The position numbers and the translations under genes were made by a program. This document shows, one piece after another, positions 35,243-46,763 of a stretch of DNA of 64,000 bases. The stretch comes from Phorcus lineatus (taxonomy: Eukaryota; Mollusca; Gastropoda; Trochida; Trochidae). The notes under the pieces were generated by a model that was not told where the DNA came from, made no database searches, and saw nothing but the letters and a program-made list of their open reading frames with translations. The stretch is taken from contig OV121096.1 of assembly GCA_921293015.1 (NCBI GenBank), forward strand, positions 24,377,729 to 24,441,728, given 5' to 3'. Numbering within the stretch: position 1 is the stretch's first letter; each line of letters begins with the position of its first letter.

Positions 35243-35634
35243 AGTTTTGCGACGATGTCGCATTGGACACAGCCATCTCACTCATTCATATCTTTTTAAG
35301 GGGGAAGACCCTCCTGTGTGTATTCCCTGTCAGTGTCCACAAGTAAGGGAAACATTTTACACAAATGTTTCAATTTCACAACTTTTTAATCAAATCGGTG
35401 AACACCGTATTTTATCCTATCTAAAGGAAATCAATCTATTTGATAAGTTGTAAAATTTTATACATAGTATATCAGCTTTTAACCAACTTTGTGATATTTT
35501 GCTGATGTTTTTACAGCCTTCGTGCTGTATCATGTTTCTGCTTTTGCAATCAATTTCATTTCATTAAATCTCACGCCGCTAATGGCTGAAATATTGTCCA
35601 AGCAGCGTTAAACAATAACTCACTCACTCACTCA
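35243..35634 (+). mobile_element. 5'-truncated LINE 3' end with (CTCA)n tail and 12-bp TSD
   Basis: Encodes the end of a LINE polyprotein: CRIGHSHLTHSYLFKGEDPP then VCIPCQCPQ, later GEHRILSYLKEINLFDKL and a stop at 35451. The xRxGHSHLTHSYL...PxC pattern is typical after the RNase H region of Jockey/I-group LINEs. The 3' UTR ends CTCACGCCGCTAATGGCTG, then a CTCA tail. Exact flanking duplication CTTATCAGGAAG (35231-35242, 35635-35646). Confidence 0.88.
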
Positions 35635-35766
35635 CTTATCAGGAAGAATATTGACAATAAACAGGGAAATAATCGAGATTTAAGATCGAAACCGGACAAT
35701 GGCGCGCGCCAATGACTCAAACGTAAGTTTGGAAACGTATTCGTGGCAGACACAACGAGAAATAGA

Positions 35767-37346
35767 GATTGGCATTGTTTAGTATGTCATTTAACTAATA
35801 TACGGGCAATTTGGACGTAGACGCAACTTCTTATCATTGAAATATCCGTTTTTAATTTACGAAATAAAGATGCAAATTTCCATAGGCGTTTGAACTCCAA
35901 TCTGCCTCTATATAAGCCACAGATAAAAATTCATGAAACATACTCTGTGTCACTTAAAACACAACATTGTTGGTTCCATTTTCTCCATGCAATGAAGCCT
36001 CAAAGAAATCCCAAAATACATGATGTTGTACTACGATAGGCAATTAAGTGAACAAACTTTTAGTAGGCAGCACACATTCGCGCGGGTGTGACGTACTAAA
36101 CAGACTGTACAGAGTGGCGCATAATTATTTCAACTGAAATACCGCCTTAAATAATTGTTTAATTACCATTGATGTGGTTATCTTTTTTACACCAAACGCT
36201 TAATAGTGTTACATCGGGAAACGATTTATCTAACTGAGTGGAAAACATTCTCTAAAAAACGTTAATTATTGGATTTTTTCTGTGATATTGTTATGATAGA
36301 TGTATAGATCACGAGGCAATGATTCTGTTTATGACGTCACAAAAAGGGCGTGTGAACAGTCATGCATACACTGGTTTGTGGACAGATAGATCTAAGCGGC
36401 CAATCAAACGTGGCATTCAAAATGGCTTTCTTTACCAAACTGAACATATTTGAGTAGCTACCTTTGACGCACTATACAATATTGTGATCAGACATCCATA
36501 TATTCCAAAGAAAATAATGAAATATGTTTGTGGTTATGTTAACTTTAACAGCAACGAACCATATTTACCAAACCATAGAAAAAAATCTGAAAGCACGGTG
36601 GTGGACAGCATTTACAGTACCACCCTCCCAATGACCCCAAATATGGTCACAACTGACCACACGAAAGTACCACATTATTTCGTGTAACGTGTGGATTTCA
36701 TTCCTCCAAGTGCCATACATTTACAAATAAGAAGGCCTAGAGCTCAATTATCAGGCTCTGCTGTTTCCCCATTGCATTATAAACAAGATGATCTGTAAAC
36801 AATAGGCCAAAATATTCGTAAATATCAACAATTTATAAAACAGTCAAAACAGTACTCGTCATTTGTGTGCTAGCATGTCTGAATAGATGTACATTAATAG
36901 ATTTTCATAATTTACACATATACCATTTTTCGCACACCGATAATGCACCAAAAATGGTCTAATCATCATTCCGAGACTCTGCAAACAAAATTAGATCATC
37001 AGCGACAGGTGACTTGGAGTCAGTCACGCTTCAATAATTTTTCAAAGAGTTCACTTGAGAAATTCGGCAGTATCAACGTTCTCTCTTTTTTTTAATGTAT
37101 ATTTTGCCTCATGAAATGTATTTCAAGAATGATGAGCTACAGAGCCAAGGCATCATATTATAGTTATCATTACATGTTAAAACATTATTCCAGCGTAACT
37201 GTATTTAACTGGAAATCCTTTCGTAAGCCGTTGTACACGAACATGTTATGAATGCTAATTAAAAATTACATACGTTAGCAACAGCAGTTTATACATGCTA
37301 TATCACCCTCCGGATACCACAGAGACTGCGTATTACCTCAGATATA
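35767..37346. other. no gene recognised
   Basis: Intergenic DNA upstream of the first SLC1 TM1 exon. Short frames only. The proximal promoter of the 37347 exon, if used, should be here. Confidence 0.35.
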
Positions 37347-37494
37347 ATGGCACTGTGCAAAATTTCATGCCTCAAGGTGGTGTTTAAAAAAAATCTACTT
37401 TTGTGGTTTATTATTTTGGGGGTAATTGGTGGATTTATTACTGGATTTGCTTGTCGTTCCAACACAATATCGTCAGATGCTCTCATGTGGATCG
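37347..37494 (+). CDS. Alternative first exon of SLC1-family transporter (TM1)
   Basis: The ATG opens MALCKISCLKVVFKKNLLLW followed by FIILGVIGGFITGFAC, a first transmembrane helix, then SSDALMWIG and a donor (GATCG then GTAAGT), phase 1. The same phase and final LMW-x-G occur in the exon at 41998, and both splice in frame to 48665. Using this exon the protein would be 473 aa. It could be an alternative promoter/first exon, or the relic of a tandemly duplicated gene whose other exons are gone. Both copies look intact. Confidence 0.7.
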
Positions 37495-38269
37495 GTAAGT
37501 TGTTTATTTTTGTATTTCTCAGAAAATTAGCCAACATATTACTTTATCAATAATATGACATTGTATGTTCCAAATAGTGTTTGAAAACCAATAAATATGA
37601 TGGGTTTATTTGAAAAAATTTGGGTTTGTTTTTCTGAGGACTTAAAGGCACTTTTACACGTTATATACGGGAATAATGGGATCTCACAAAAAGAAAAAAA
37701 AAGAAAATTTACCAATTGGAAACTAATATGTTATTACTAAATAGATTTCTTTCGACAATATTTCTTTCAATAAATAGATCTCTTAAACGAAAGTACACAG
37801 TTGAGCTATGCGAATCCAATTTGTTACCTGGAATGACAAGGTGTTTACACTAAAATGGCCTCATGAATGAATTTTGCAAACGCTATTTTTGATTTGGAGA
37901 TGGATGGATTTAGACAAATAAAACTGTCCAAAAACGTGCTAAATTGCCTTTTACCATTTTACTTTGTAGAATGGCACTGTAAAATTGTGTCGTTTTATAA
38001 CAAATATAAATAATTTTGGAGGTTATTTTCGTTAAATACAAAACCAATCACTCGTTTCATAAAAATATTATTAAACGGGACGTCGTTAAGCATTCTCTGT
38101 GTCTAAAAAGAAAAGAAAACTTATAAATACTTCCTATGGATATGTAAGTTTGTACGTGATTCTCTTTATTTTGTATGTTCATAACTTCTTCCAGCCTTTC
38201 TGTATTTTACTTCAGTAAACATGACATTTTGCATTTAGTTCACGAACATCAAGATGATCTACAATACAA

Positions 38270-38353
38270 AACATTTTGGGGGTTATTGGTAGATTTAAAA
38301 CAGGATTAGATCTTCACTCATCACGTTTATCTTTGACATCTCCGTGTGGCCGG
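38270..38353 (+). pseudogene. Decayed third copy of the SLC1 TM1 exon
   Basis: Aligns with the 37347 exon: ATTTTGGGGGTTATTGGTAG against ATTTTGGGGGTAATTGGTGG, then an ACAGGATTAGATCTTCACTC segment and a CGTGTGGCCGG donor (GTAAGA). Translation begins ILGVIGRFKTGL but needs a frameshift before the terminal VWPG. The hydrophobic helix is disrupted. About 930 bases separate it from the first copy. Confidence 0.65.
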
Positions 38354-38589
38354 GTAAGATAGTATCTGTGTATTCACTAAGATCGTGCTCGTCAATATCG
38401 TACCCTTTTTTGCTTATGTAATGGTTTATTCATAAGAATAATTAACCTTGAAGGAATATTTTTTTTACTTTTAAAATCACAGGATATCATATCTGTGGGC
38501 GACGATATATTCATTTGTTAATCATAAAAGCATAAAAGAGATTAACATAAAACATATTATACGGTGAAGTTTTCAAGTTTAAAACCAAT

Positions 38590-38920
38590 AGAGGTGATCT
38601 TTAAATTAATTGAATGTGTCTATGTATCACATGTGTTGCCTTTCCTGTATGTTCACCACATTTGTAATTATACAAAATGAATTCCTTTCGGGGATAAAAT
38701 TTTATCATCATCGTCGTCGTCGTCGTTGTTGTTGTTGTTATTATTATTAATATTATTATTGTCATTATTATTGCCATTATTGTCGTTATTATTGTCATTA
38801 TTATTATCATTATTATTATTATTATTGTTGTTGTTATTATTATTATTAATATTATTCTTGCCATTATTATTGTCAATATTATTGTCATTATTATTATTAT
38901 TATTATTATTGTTATTGTTA

Positions 38921-38980
<60 letters not shown>

Positions 38981-39200
38981 TTGTTGTTGTTGTTGATGTT
39001 GTTGATGTTGTTGTTTTCTAGTAGAGAAGTTTGCCCTCTTACACGACATCTGTCATAATCTAATGTAAACTTTATGTTCATTGAGATAGAGTCATTTACT
39101 TGAAAAGTGCTAATAGCGATCAGAGACATTGAACCTGATTGATATCGGGGTATGTTGGTTGTTGTTTTATAGTACAGCTCTGCGGATACAACTACGCTGA
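38590..39200 (+). repeat. Repeat element with (TTA/TTG)n array, left inverted copy
   Basis: Non-array flanks (AGAGAAGTTTGCCCTCTT, TAAACTTTATGTTCATTGAG, TACAAAATGAATTCCTTTCG) reappear in reverse complement at 40305-40730. The core 38702-38999 is a TTA/TTG/TCG trinucleotide array. Long poly-Leu or poly-Asn frames inside it are array artefacts. Confidence 0.8.
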
Positions 39201-39479
39201 TGAAGAAAGGTGTACATTCTATTGCTCCAACCCATGAGAGATTGAATAGGTGTACAAAGACTGGATGTACGATACAGATATCCGTTGATACCGGAATCTG
39301 TTTTATTTGAATTTTTTATGAATATGATATCGCCACGTGTTCTTGTTGAACAAACATATTGTTTTTTAATCTCACATTTGCATTTATTCTGCAATCTAGA
39401 TTTAAAAACATTGTAACGTTTCTTTTACCCTGAGTGTAGTAATACCAATATAATACATATAATAATGTTTAATACCTTA

Positions 39480-40533
39480 TTTATAAACAACATGGACAGA
39501 TTAGGTTGATATCTATTTAATCAAGGGGTTTAAAACCCCACAGTTACACAGTCACCAATTTGATCTTTTCATCTCTTGTCAACATTTTCAAAACACTGAT
39601 ACACTAGATAACAATAAATTCAACTCTCTTAAGAATTTACCATTTTGTTTTGTAAAATCATTATTTGTTGTTACAAAAGGTATTGAAATCAGTGCATCTT
39701 CCGGAAATATATGATTTTTTAATCCATGCATATTTCCATAAAACTTTCCAGTAATGTTTTGACTGTCAATATGTTTAGTTTAATTGATTTATGTCCATTC
39801 CACTTTGCTTTACGTTAGGCAAATATAAGTCATATATCTGTAAGAAATCGTTTCAGTGGTTGTATACGGTTGAAATAATCCAAAATTCAAATATTGGGCA
39901 TATGTATAGTTTTGAATTGGGCTCAAAGCATCAATGTTTACACCAACATTGTCTTTATTGCATAGGTTGGTCTTCTTTGTGTGAAAATATCTGTTTTATC
40001 AAATCGTTACTTAAACTTGTTCATTATAAAAAGAGATGCTCTCCAATAATCACGAACATGTTAATAGTTGTGTGATTCAAAACGAAAGCATTTCATTCGG
40101 ATACTAGCTGGATTCCTATTAGATATATAGATGTAATCAAGGGGTTAAAACATCATCACAGTCACCCATGTCATCACTTCATCTATTGTTAACATTTTCA
40201 AAACACTAATGAAATGTATCTTTAGAAATGCAACTTACTTAAGAATTGTACCATTTTGTTTGGTAAAATGTTTTTTTTATGTTGCAGTAGATTTGTCACG
40301 AAAAAAGTGCCAGCGTTGAGGTATCCGCAGAGTTACACTATAAAACAACAACTTAAATACCCTAATATCAATTAGGCTTAAAGTCTCGTATCGCTATAAA
40401 CACAGAAGTTGTTATTTTCCTATTCAAGTAAGGGACTCTATCTCAATTAACATAAAGTTTACAACAGATTGTGACAGATGTATTGAAAGAGGGCAAACTT
40501 CTCTACTGTTACATATAATTAAAAAATAACATC

Positions 40534-40605
<72 letters not shown>

Positions 40606-41420
40606 GATAATAACAATTTATTACCTCGAAAGGAATTCATTTTGTATCATTACAGAGCTGGTGAACATACGTGATAGGCAACAAATGTGATACATAAACA
40701 ATTCTATTTATTTAAAGATCATGTAACAGGCGAGCGCTGAAGGCAATAAATGTATTTTTACCTTTATTGGGTAATAAATATATTGTTCTATACACAACAT
40801 AGACAGATTAGGTAGTCAGTGTTATGGTTACAAATTAAAAAGTATTGAAATCAGTGCATCTTCCGGAAATATATGATTTTTGAATCCATGCATATTTTCA
40901 TCAAACCTTCCAGTAATGTTTTGACTGTCAATATGTTTAGTTCAATTGATTTACTTTGCTTTACGTTTGGCAAAGATAAGTCATATATCTGTAAGCAATC
41001 GTTTCAGTGGTTGTTTACGGTTGAAATAATCCAAAATTCAAATATTGGGCATATGTATAGTTTTGAATTGGGCTCCAAAACATCAATGTTTACACCAACG
41101 TTGCCTTTATTGCATAGGTTGGTGTCCCTTGTGTGAGAATATCTTTTTTATCAAAACGTTACTTAAACTTGTTGATTGTAATAAGAGATGCTCTCCAATA
41201 ATCACAAACATGTAAATGGTTGTATGATTCCAAGATGAAAGCATTTCATTCGGATACTAGCTGGGTTCCTATTAGATATCTATTTAACCTTGGGATTTAA
41301 AACCCCACGGTCATCACAGCCACTAATGCCATCTCTTCATCTATTTTCAACATTTTCAAAACACTGATAAACTAGATAACAATAAATTCAACTTCCTTAA
41401 GAATTGTACAATTACAATGG
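39480..41420 (+). repeat. Locally duplicated segment
   Basis: The block starting GTATTGAAATCAGTGCATCT at 39681 recurs at 40842 and runs nearly identical for about 400 bases (for example CAATCGTTTCAGTGG and CAAAATTCAAATATTGGGCA). A shorter block with CATTTTCAAAACACT occurs three times (about 39585, 40193, 41352). Between the long copies sits the right inverted copy of the TTA-array element. Confidence 0.8.
40305..40730 (-). repeat. Repeat element with (AAT)n array, right inverted copy
   Basis: Reverse-complement partner of 38590-39200, with a cleaner AAT array at about 40534-40603. Flank GAGGGCAAACTTCTCTACTG matches the complement of the left copy. Confidence 0.8.
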
Positions 41421-41997
41421 ATTTGGCAAGAAAAAAATGCCTTTTCTATGAAAATTGTTTTGAAAATATATGAGTACCCGGGAGGGGTTTTCAGAAGGCA
41501 ACTTAACATTATGTTTAACCTGAGAGCACTTCTTTAACACTGCACTTAGGCTACCTAGGTGATTTTAAGTTACCTTTGTATATTGGACAACAGGACACTG
41601 GTTGTAAACTTGTAAGACCAGATCGTTAACTGATCACTTGCAACGATCTTATTCTTATACAAGATGTTACAAACGAAACATCTGTCTGATATGAAGAGTA
41701 AATTAAATTTATTGAACGATTTTTTAAAATAAAATTAACTTTTTAAAAAAATTGGAATTCACTTTTTGGGTAACATTACATATAGAATACTATAAGCAAA
41801 CGTTTCTTTTGCCGTTGCTCTATGCAATATGAGTTGTCCATTCTTAAAATTATCACTATGATGGAAAACACAGCGTCATAGAATTAAGATTAAGATAGCG
41901 CCGTTCAGTGACATTCAAAAGGGCACATATGTGCTGAATAAACGACACAGAGAGAACAGCCCCGGCAGAGCAAACCGGCCTCTGAAATACGGCAATC

Positions 41998-42169
41998 ATG
42001 GGTAGCAAAATGAAGTGTTGTGAACGAGACAACTTTGTCTCTTCAGTGAAGACGATTTTTAAAACCCACTTGTTGATGTTTCTTACAATAATTGGCGTGG
42101 CGTTTGGATTTGCCGTTGGAATAACCGTACATCACTATCATCCAAGCGAAGATACCCTTATGTGGCTTG
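41998..42169 (+). CDS. SLC1-like exon 1 (TM1)
   Basis: MGSKMKCCERDNFVSSVKTI leads into TM1 FLTIIGVAFGFAVGITV, then PSEDTLMWLG. Donor GCTTG then GTAAGT, phase 1. This exon is the closest of the TM1 copies to exon 2 and is taken as default. Confidence 0.8.
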
Positions 42170-43134
42170 GTAAGTCGCCTATCGTCTATATCAAACTGTT
42201 TCGATGTTCGGAGGGGATTTTAACATCACCTTCAATAGAAAATGATACAGCAAAATACATATTTCGCATTCATACTTTTGACCCTTACACATACGGTATA
42301 ATGATTGTTATATGGTTTTGCTTGTATACTAGAATTCATTTGATTATTGATATCTATGCGAGTATATGTCCAATGTCCAGGTAAAGTTTATGCAATTTAT
42401 TCAAGCTATCGTCGTTTGGATTAGCCCAGCAAAATTGTTTGTAAAATCTTACAGCATTATTGTAAAATATCAAAACAGGGCATACACTGTCGATGGTAAT
42501 TTACCCTCAAGCATATGCCTTCACCAGTCTTTAACTCTATTTATTTCTATTTATACATGCAATTAAATGTAATAAGGCGACAAAAATTGTGATTCCACGT
42601 GGAGAGCTTCCCTTTGCGATAATTTGCATGTGGAATATAAAAAGAAACTGCATTTAAGCAATCAAAGTATATATATATATATAGTACAGTAGTAAAAGTA
42701 ACAGTAGTAGTAACAGTAGTAGTAGTGGTAGTAGTAGTAGTGTTATTCGTAGAAGTCATAGTATTCAAAACAAGTGTACTGATAACAATAGCTGTAATGA
42801 AAGTAAAATAGAATGTAAAGGTAGAAGAAGTATAAGTAGTATGAGTATTAGTAGTAGTTGTAGTTGCATCAGCAGCAGCAGTAGTTGTAGTAGTAGCAGT
42901 GGTAGTGTAATTTCAGCATCATCAGCAGTAGCAGTAGCGGTAGTGTTAGCTGTAGTAATAGAAGTAGAAGTGGTAATAGCACCATTTAAAGAAGTAGTAG
43001 TCACAGTTGTGGCAGCAGTAGAAGTAGTAGTATGAGCACTAGTACCACGAGTAGTAGTAGTCGTAGTAGTTGTACAGATACTGATAGTCGTTATGATATC
43101 TTAGCCATAGTAGTAGTAGCCAAAGCACTTGCCA

Positions 43135-43167
<33 letters not shown>

Positions 43168-43428
43168 CAGCAGCAGCAGTAGCAGTAGTAGTAGTCGTAG
43201 TAGTAGGAGTAGCAGTAGCAGTAGCAGTAGACGTAGTGGTGCTAATAGGAGAAGGAGGAGCAGTATGAGTAGTTGTAGTCTTAGTTATAGTCGAGAAGTC
43301 GTACCACTTGACATAGTAATAGTAGTAGGACGAGTAGTAGTAGTAGTAGTAGCAGTAGTAGTAGCAGCAGCAGCAGTAGTAGTAGTAGTAGTAGCAGCAG
43401 TAGTAATAGTAGTAGTAGTAGTAGTAGT

Positions 43429-43463
<35 letters not shown>

Positions 43464-43467
43464 TAGT

Positions 43468-43502
<35 letters not shown>

Positions 43503-43856
43503 TCGTAGTAGTAGTAGTAGCAGTAGCAGTAGCAGTAGACGTAGTAGTAGTAGTAGCAGCAGTAGCAGTAGCAGTAGACGTAGTGGTGCTAATAGGAGGA
43601 GGAGCAGTATGAGTAGTTGTAGTCTTAGTTATAGTCGAGAAATCGTACCACTTGACATAGTAATAGTAGTAGGACGAGTAGTAGTAGTAGTAGTAGTAGC
43701 AGTAGGAGTAGCAGTAGTAGGAGTAGCAGTAGTAGTAGTAGTAGTAGCAGTAGTAGTAGTAGCAGTAGTAATAGTAGTAGTAGTAGTAGTAGCAGCAGCA
43801 GTAGTAGTAGTAGTAGTAGTAGTCGTAGTAGTAGGAGTAGGAGTAGTAATAGTAGT

Positions 43857-43891
<35 letters not shown>

Positions 43892-46519
43892 TAGTAGTAG
43901 TATGTGAAGCAGTTGTAGCAGTTGTAGCAGTTGTAGCAAAACTAGTAGAAGTTATTGTTGTATGATAATATAACATTGTTTGTTAAATGTTATAACATAT
44001 TGTACATATCTTTGTACGTAATACATATTTACGCCTAGTTTTGAAGCCTTTCACGTGCATGCCTTTCACCCTTACATAAAAGTACAAGTGATTCCCTCCA
44101 CATAGACAGAAGCTCATTGTATTCTCTTCAAATGTGCCCCTATAACACGATGTGAGACGTATTCAATATTTGCAGTCAATAGGAACGAAAATCCTACCCA
44201 GAAATGTCTTTCGGATATCATCCTTTGTCAGGTTTGACGCAACGTTTGTTTATTGAGTTACGAAGTGTCATGTTGATAACATTGAATAGATTCATATTTT
44301 ATAAAGAGGGTTCTCCGGTTACCCAGTCCTGTTCTTATTCCAGTCATGGAGCCAGTTAACATTTAAATCCCTTGATACGACATGTGGTAGGTCAAAGTTG
44401 AACGAAAGACGAAACAACAAAACATCAATGTAAACATCTTCAACTTACAACATGAATTTATGCATGAACATCAGCGACTGTTGTGAATTCTAATGGTATA
44501 TACCGGAAAAAATGATTTAAATAAAAAATCAAATTTGAAAATAATTTACATATGAATAAGTCACCTTCACTGAATTCTTTTCTTAAAGCTAAGGCAGAGT
44601 TAGTTTTAAATATACCAAATACTTGTAATTCAACGAGAGAATTTCGTTTATCTCTATATACTGTTCAAAATTAACTATTGTCATTTTTTTTTCTGTATGG
44701 TAGAGAGAATGTGAACATTTCAATCTGATAACACAACAAAAATCTGCGGCAATGAATCAAAAGGTATAGTAGTTTATTTTCAAAATGTTAAATGAACCAC
44801 GTGAATCGATAGCATGCTCTCCAAACTTGGAAGCAACGTCACACAGATATATTTTACCTTTCATCAGAATAAGATAACGATAAGATGGAGATAGCTAATA
44901 GAATAAGATTTGGACATTAAAAGGGCACTAGCTCGGGGATTTTTTATTAAAATGTTCACATAGATATTAGTTTATGCCAAGTGTTTTATCTTCAGTTGGT
45001 TACAAATTTCATCACCAAACACCCGTAGTCAAACCAAAATTAGTGGCGGGCATTTCATCATCTAAGGTAGGGAAATGGATTCGCACAGCTTAATCGGTCA
45101 TGGTATGTTCGTTTTTAGAATTAGAAACATATACTAGTAGTTCCGTTATAATACATCCAAAATAAACAGTTTCGGGGAATTAAGTATTTAAATAAAATTA
45201 ACATAAGGTGGATAGTGGATTCGCTTTGAAAAAAATCGTCCAACGCAAAAATTGTTCAATGATAACTGTAACCAAGTTAATGCGTAAAGAATGCGACGTG
45301 TTTCGTAAACGGCACTTAATAGCGTAATGGGCGGCTACGGCGCTGTCGGAAACGTCGCAGGTGCTTTTTCAGTTTGATATCAATGCAATTATATCATCAT
45401 CTTGATTTTACAGTTATTGAGAGGGTTCAATATTCAACAAGAACGAAAGGAATCTGATATTTTAAAAGAATACAAAGATAAGTAATTGGAAGTAAAGCAA
45501 CGTCACGCGCGACAATGATCTATGTCGTGTCTGATTATAAATCAAAAACTTTTTGTATTCATTTTCCTCAAAAAAATATGAAAATAATGTATGTGTAATA
45601 AAACAACAACATGACGGTTTGCAGATTGTACTTACATCGTACTACTAATTACATAATTCTCATACCAAGGGGGGTTTAGCAATATGTAACTGATATCACA
45701 TAGAAAGATAATCCATCGGAATCCCCGCCACTCGTTAATTGCTGTTAATATTGGAAGCGAGTGGTTCTATGCTGGTGTCTAAAGGTCATCTTTGTAGAAG
45801 GCCAGAGGCTACTGAATTATAATAGTTGTCTCTCCTTATCATGTAAATATTCTAGTGATTAACATAATGATGATAATGAGAGCGTGATGTTGAATTCCGG
45901 GAGCAATTATCGTCATATTAAAGACCCACTTCGTAAGTTGATGAAGTCATATATGCCAAACTTAATCAATGGTGTCATTTGATCGCAAAGTATCGACTGT
46001 TACCAAAAAGAACATTTTAAAGCTAATTTGTTTTGTACAGTGACAATATGAAGGTAGAACGTCGCAGTTATGATCGAAAACCGGACATTGGCGCGCGTCA
46101 GGAGTCAAACGTAATTTGGGAGACTTATCTAAAACAGCCAGGAGGGCAGTTAGGAGTTGATAGTGTCTTTTAGGTTATATAACTAGTATCCATGTTTAAT
46201 AGACGTCATATCTACACCTCTGTGCATTTATAAGGCTGTTTTTAGATTTTCATTGAAAACCGGTATGCGTCATTTTAAGATGTTTTGATTTTATATCACC
46301 ACATATGACATTTATGTTCGTATCAAAGGTAAATAATATGTTATGAAAATCACTGAGTGGATCTTTAAGCTATTGTCGACTCCATTGTGGTATCTATGCT
46401 TTGCGATAAACATGATCTGGGTCTCCTGGTGTCTAGCAAACAGTCAAATTTTTTATCAGATACTGACAACTTGCAAAACGATCTTATCGATATGTACATA
46501 CATGAGAAAGATAGTAGGG

Positions 46520-46578
<59 letters not shown>

Positions 46579-46635
46579 GAGAGAGAGACAGAGAGAGAGA
46601 CAGAGAGAGACAGAGAGAGAGACAGAGAGAGAGAC

Positions 46636-46708
<73 letters not shown>

Positions 46709-46729
46709 GACAGAGACAGAGACAGAGAC

Positions 46730-46763
<34 letters not shown>

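Noticed and set aside
36484..36687. 67-codon frame near the SLC1-like 5' region
   Set aside because: No similarity to TM1 exons or other known motifs, and no splice sites of matching phase.
38668..39129. Poly-Asn / poly-Leu frames
   Set aside because: Products of the TTA/TTG array inside an interspersed repeat.
42841..43976. Long frames rich in Val/Ala, Ser, Leu or Thr
   Set aside because: They are open in nearly every phase because the DNA is an AGT/AGC array; no start context or conserved sequence.
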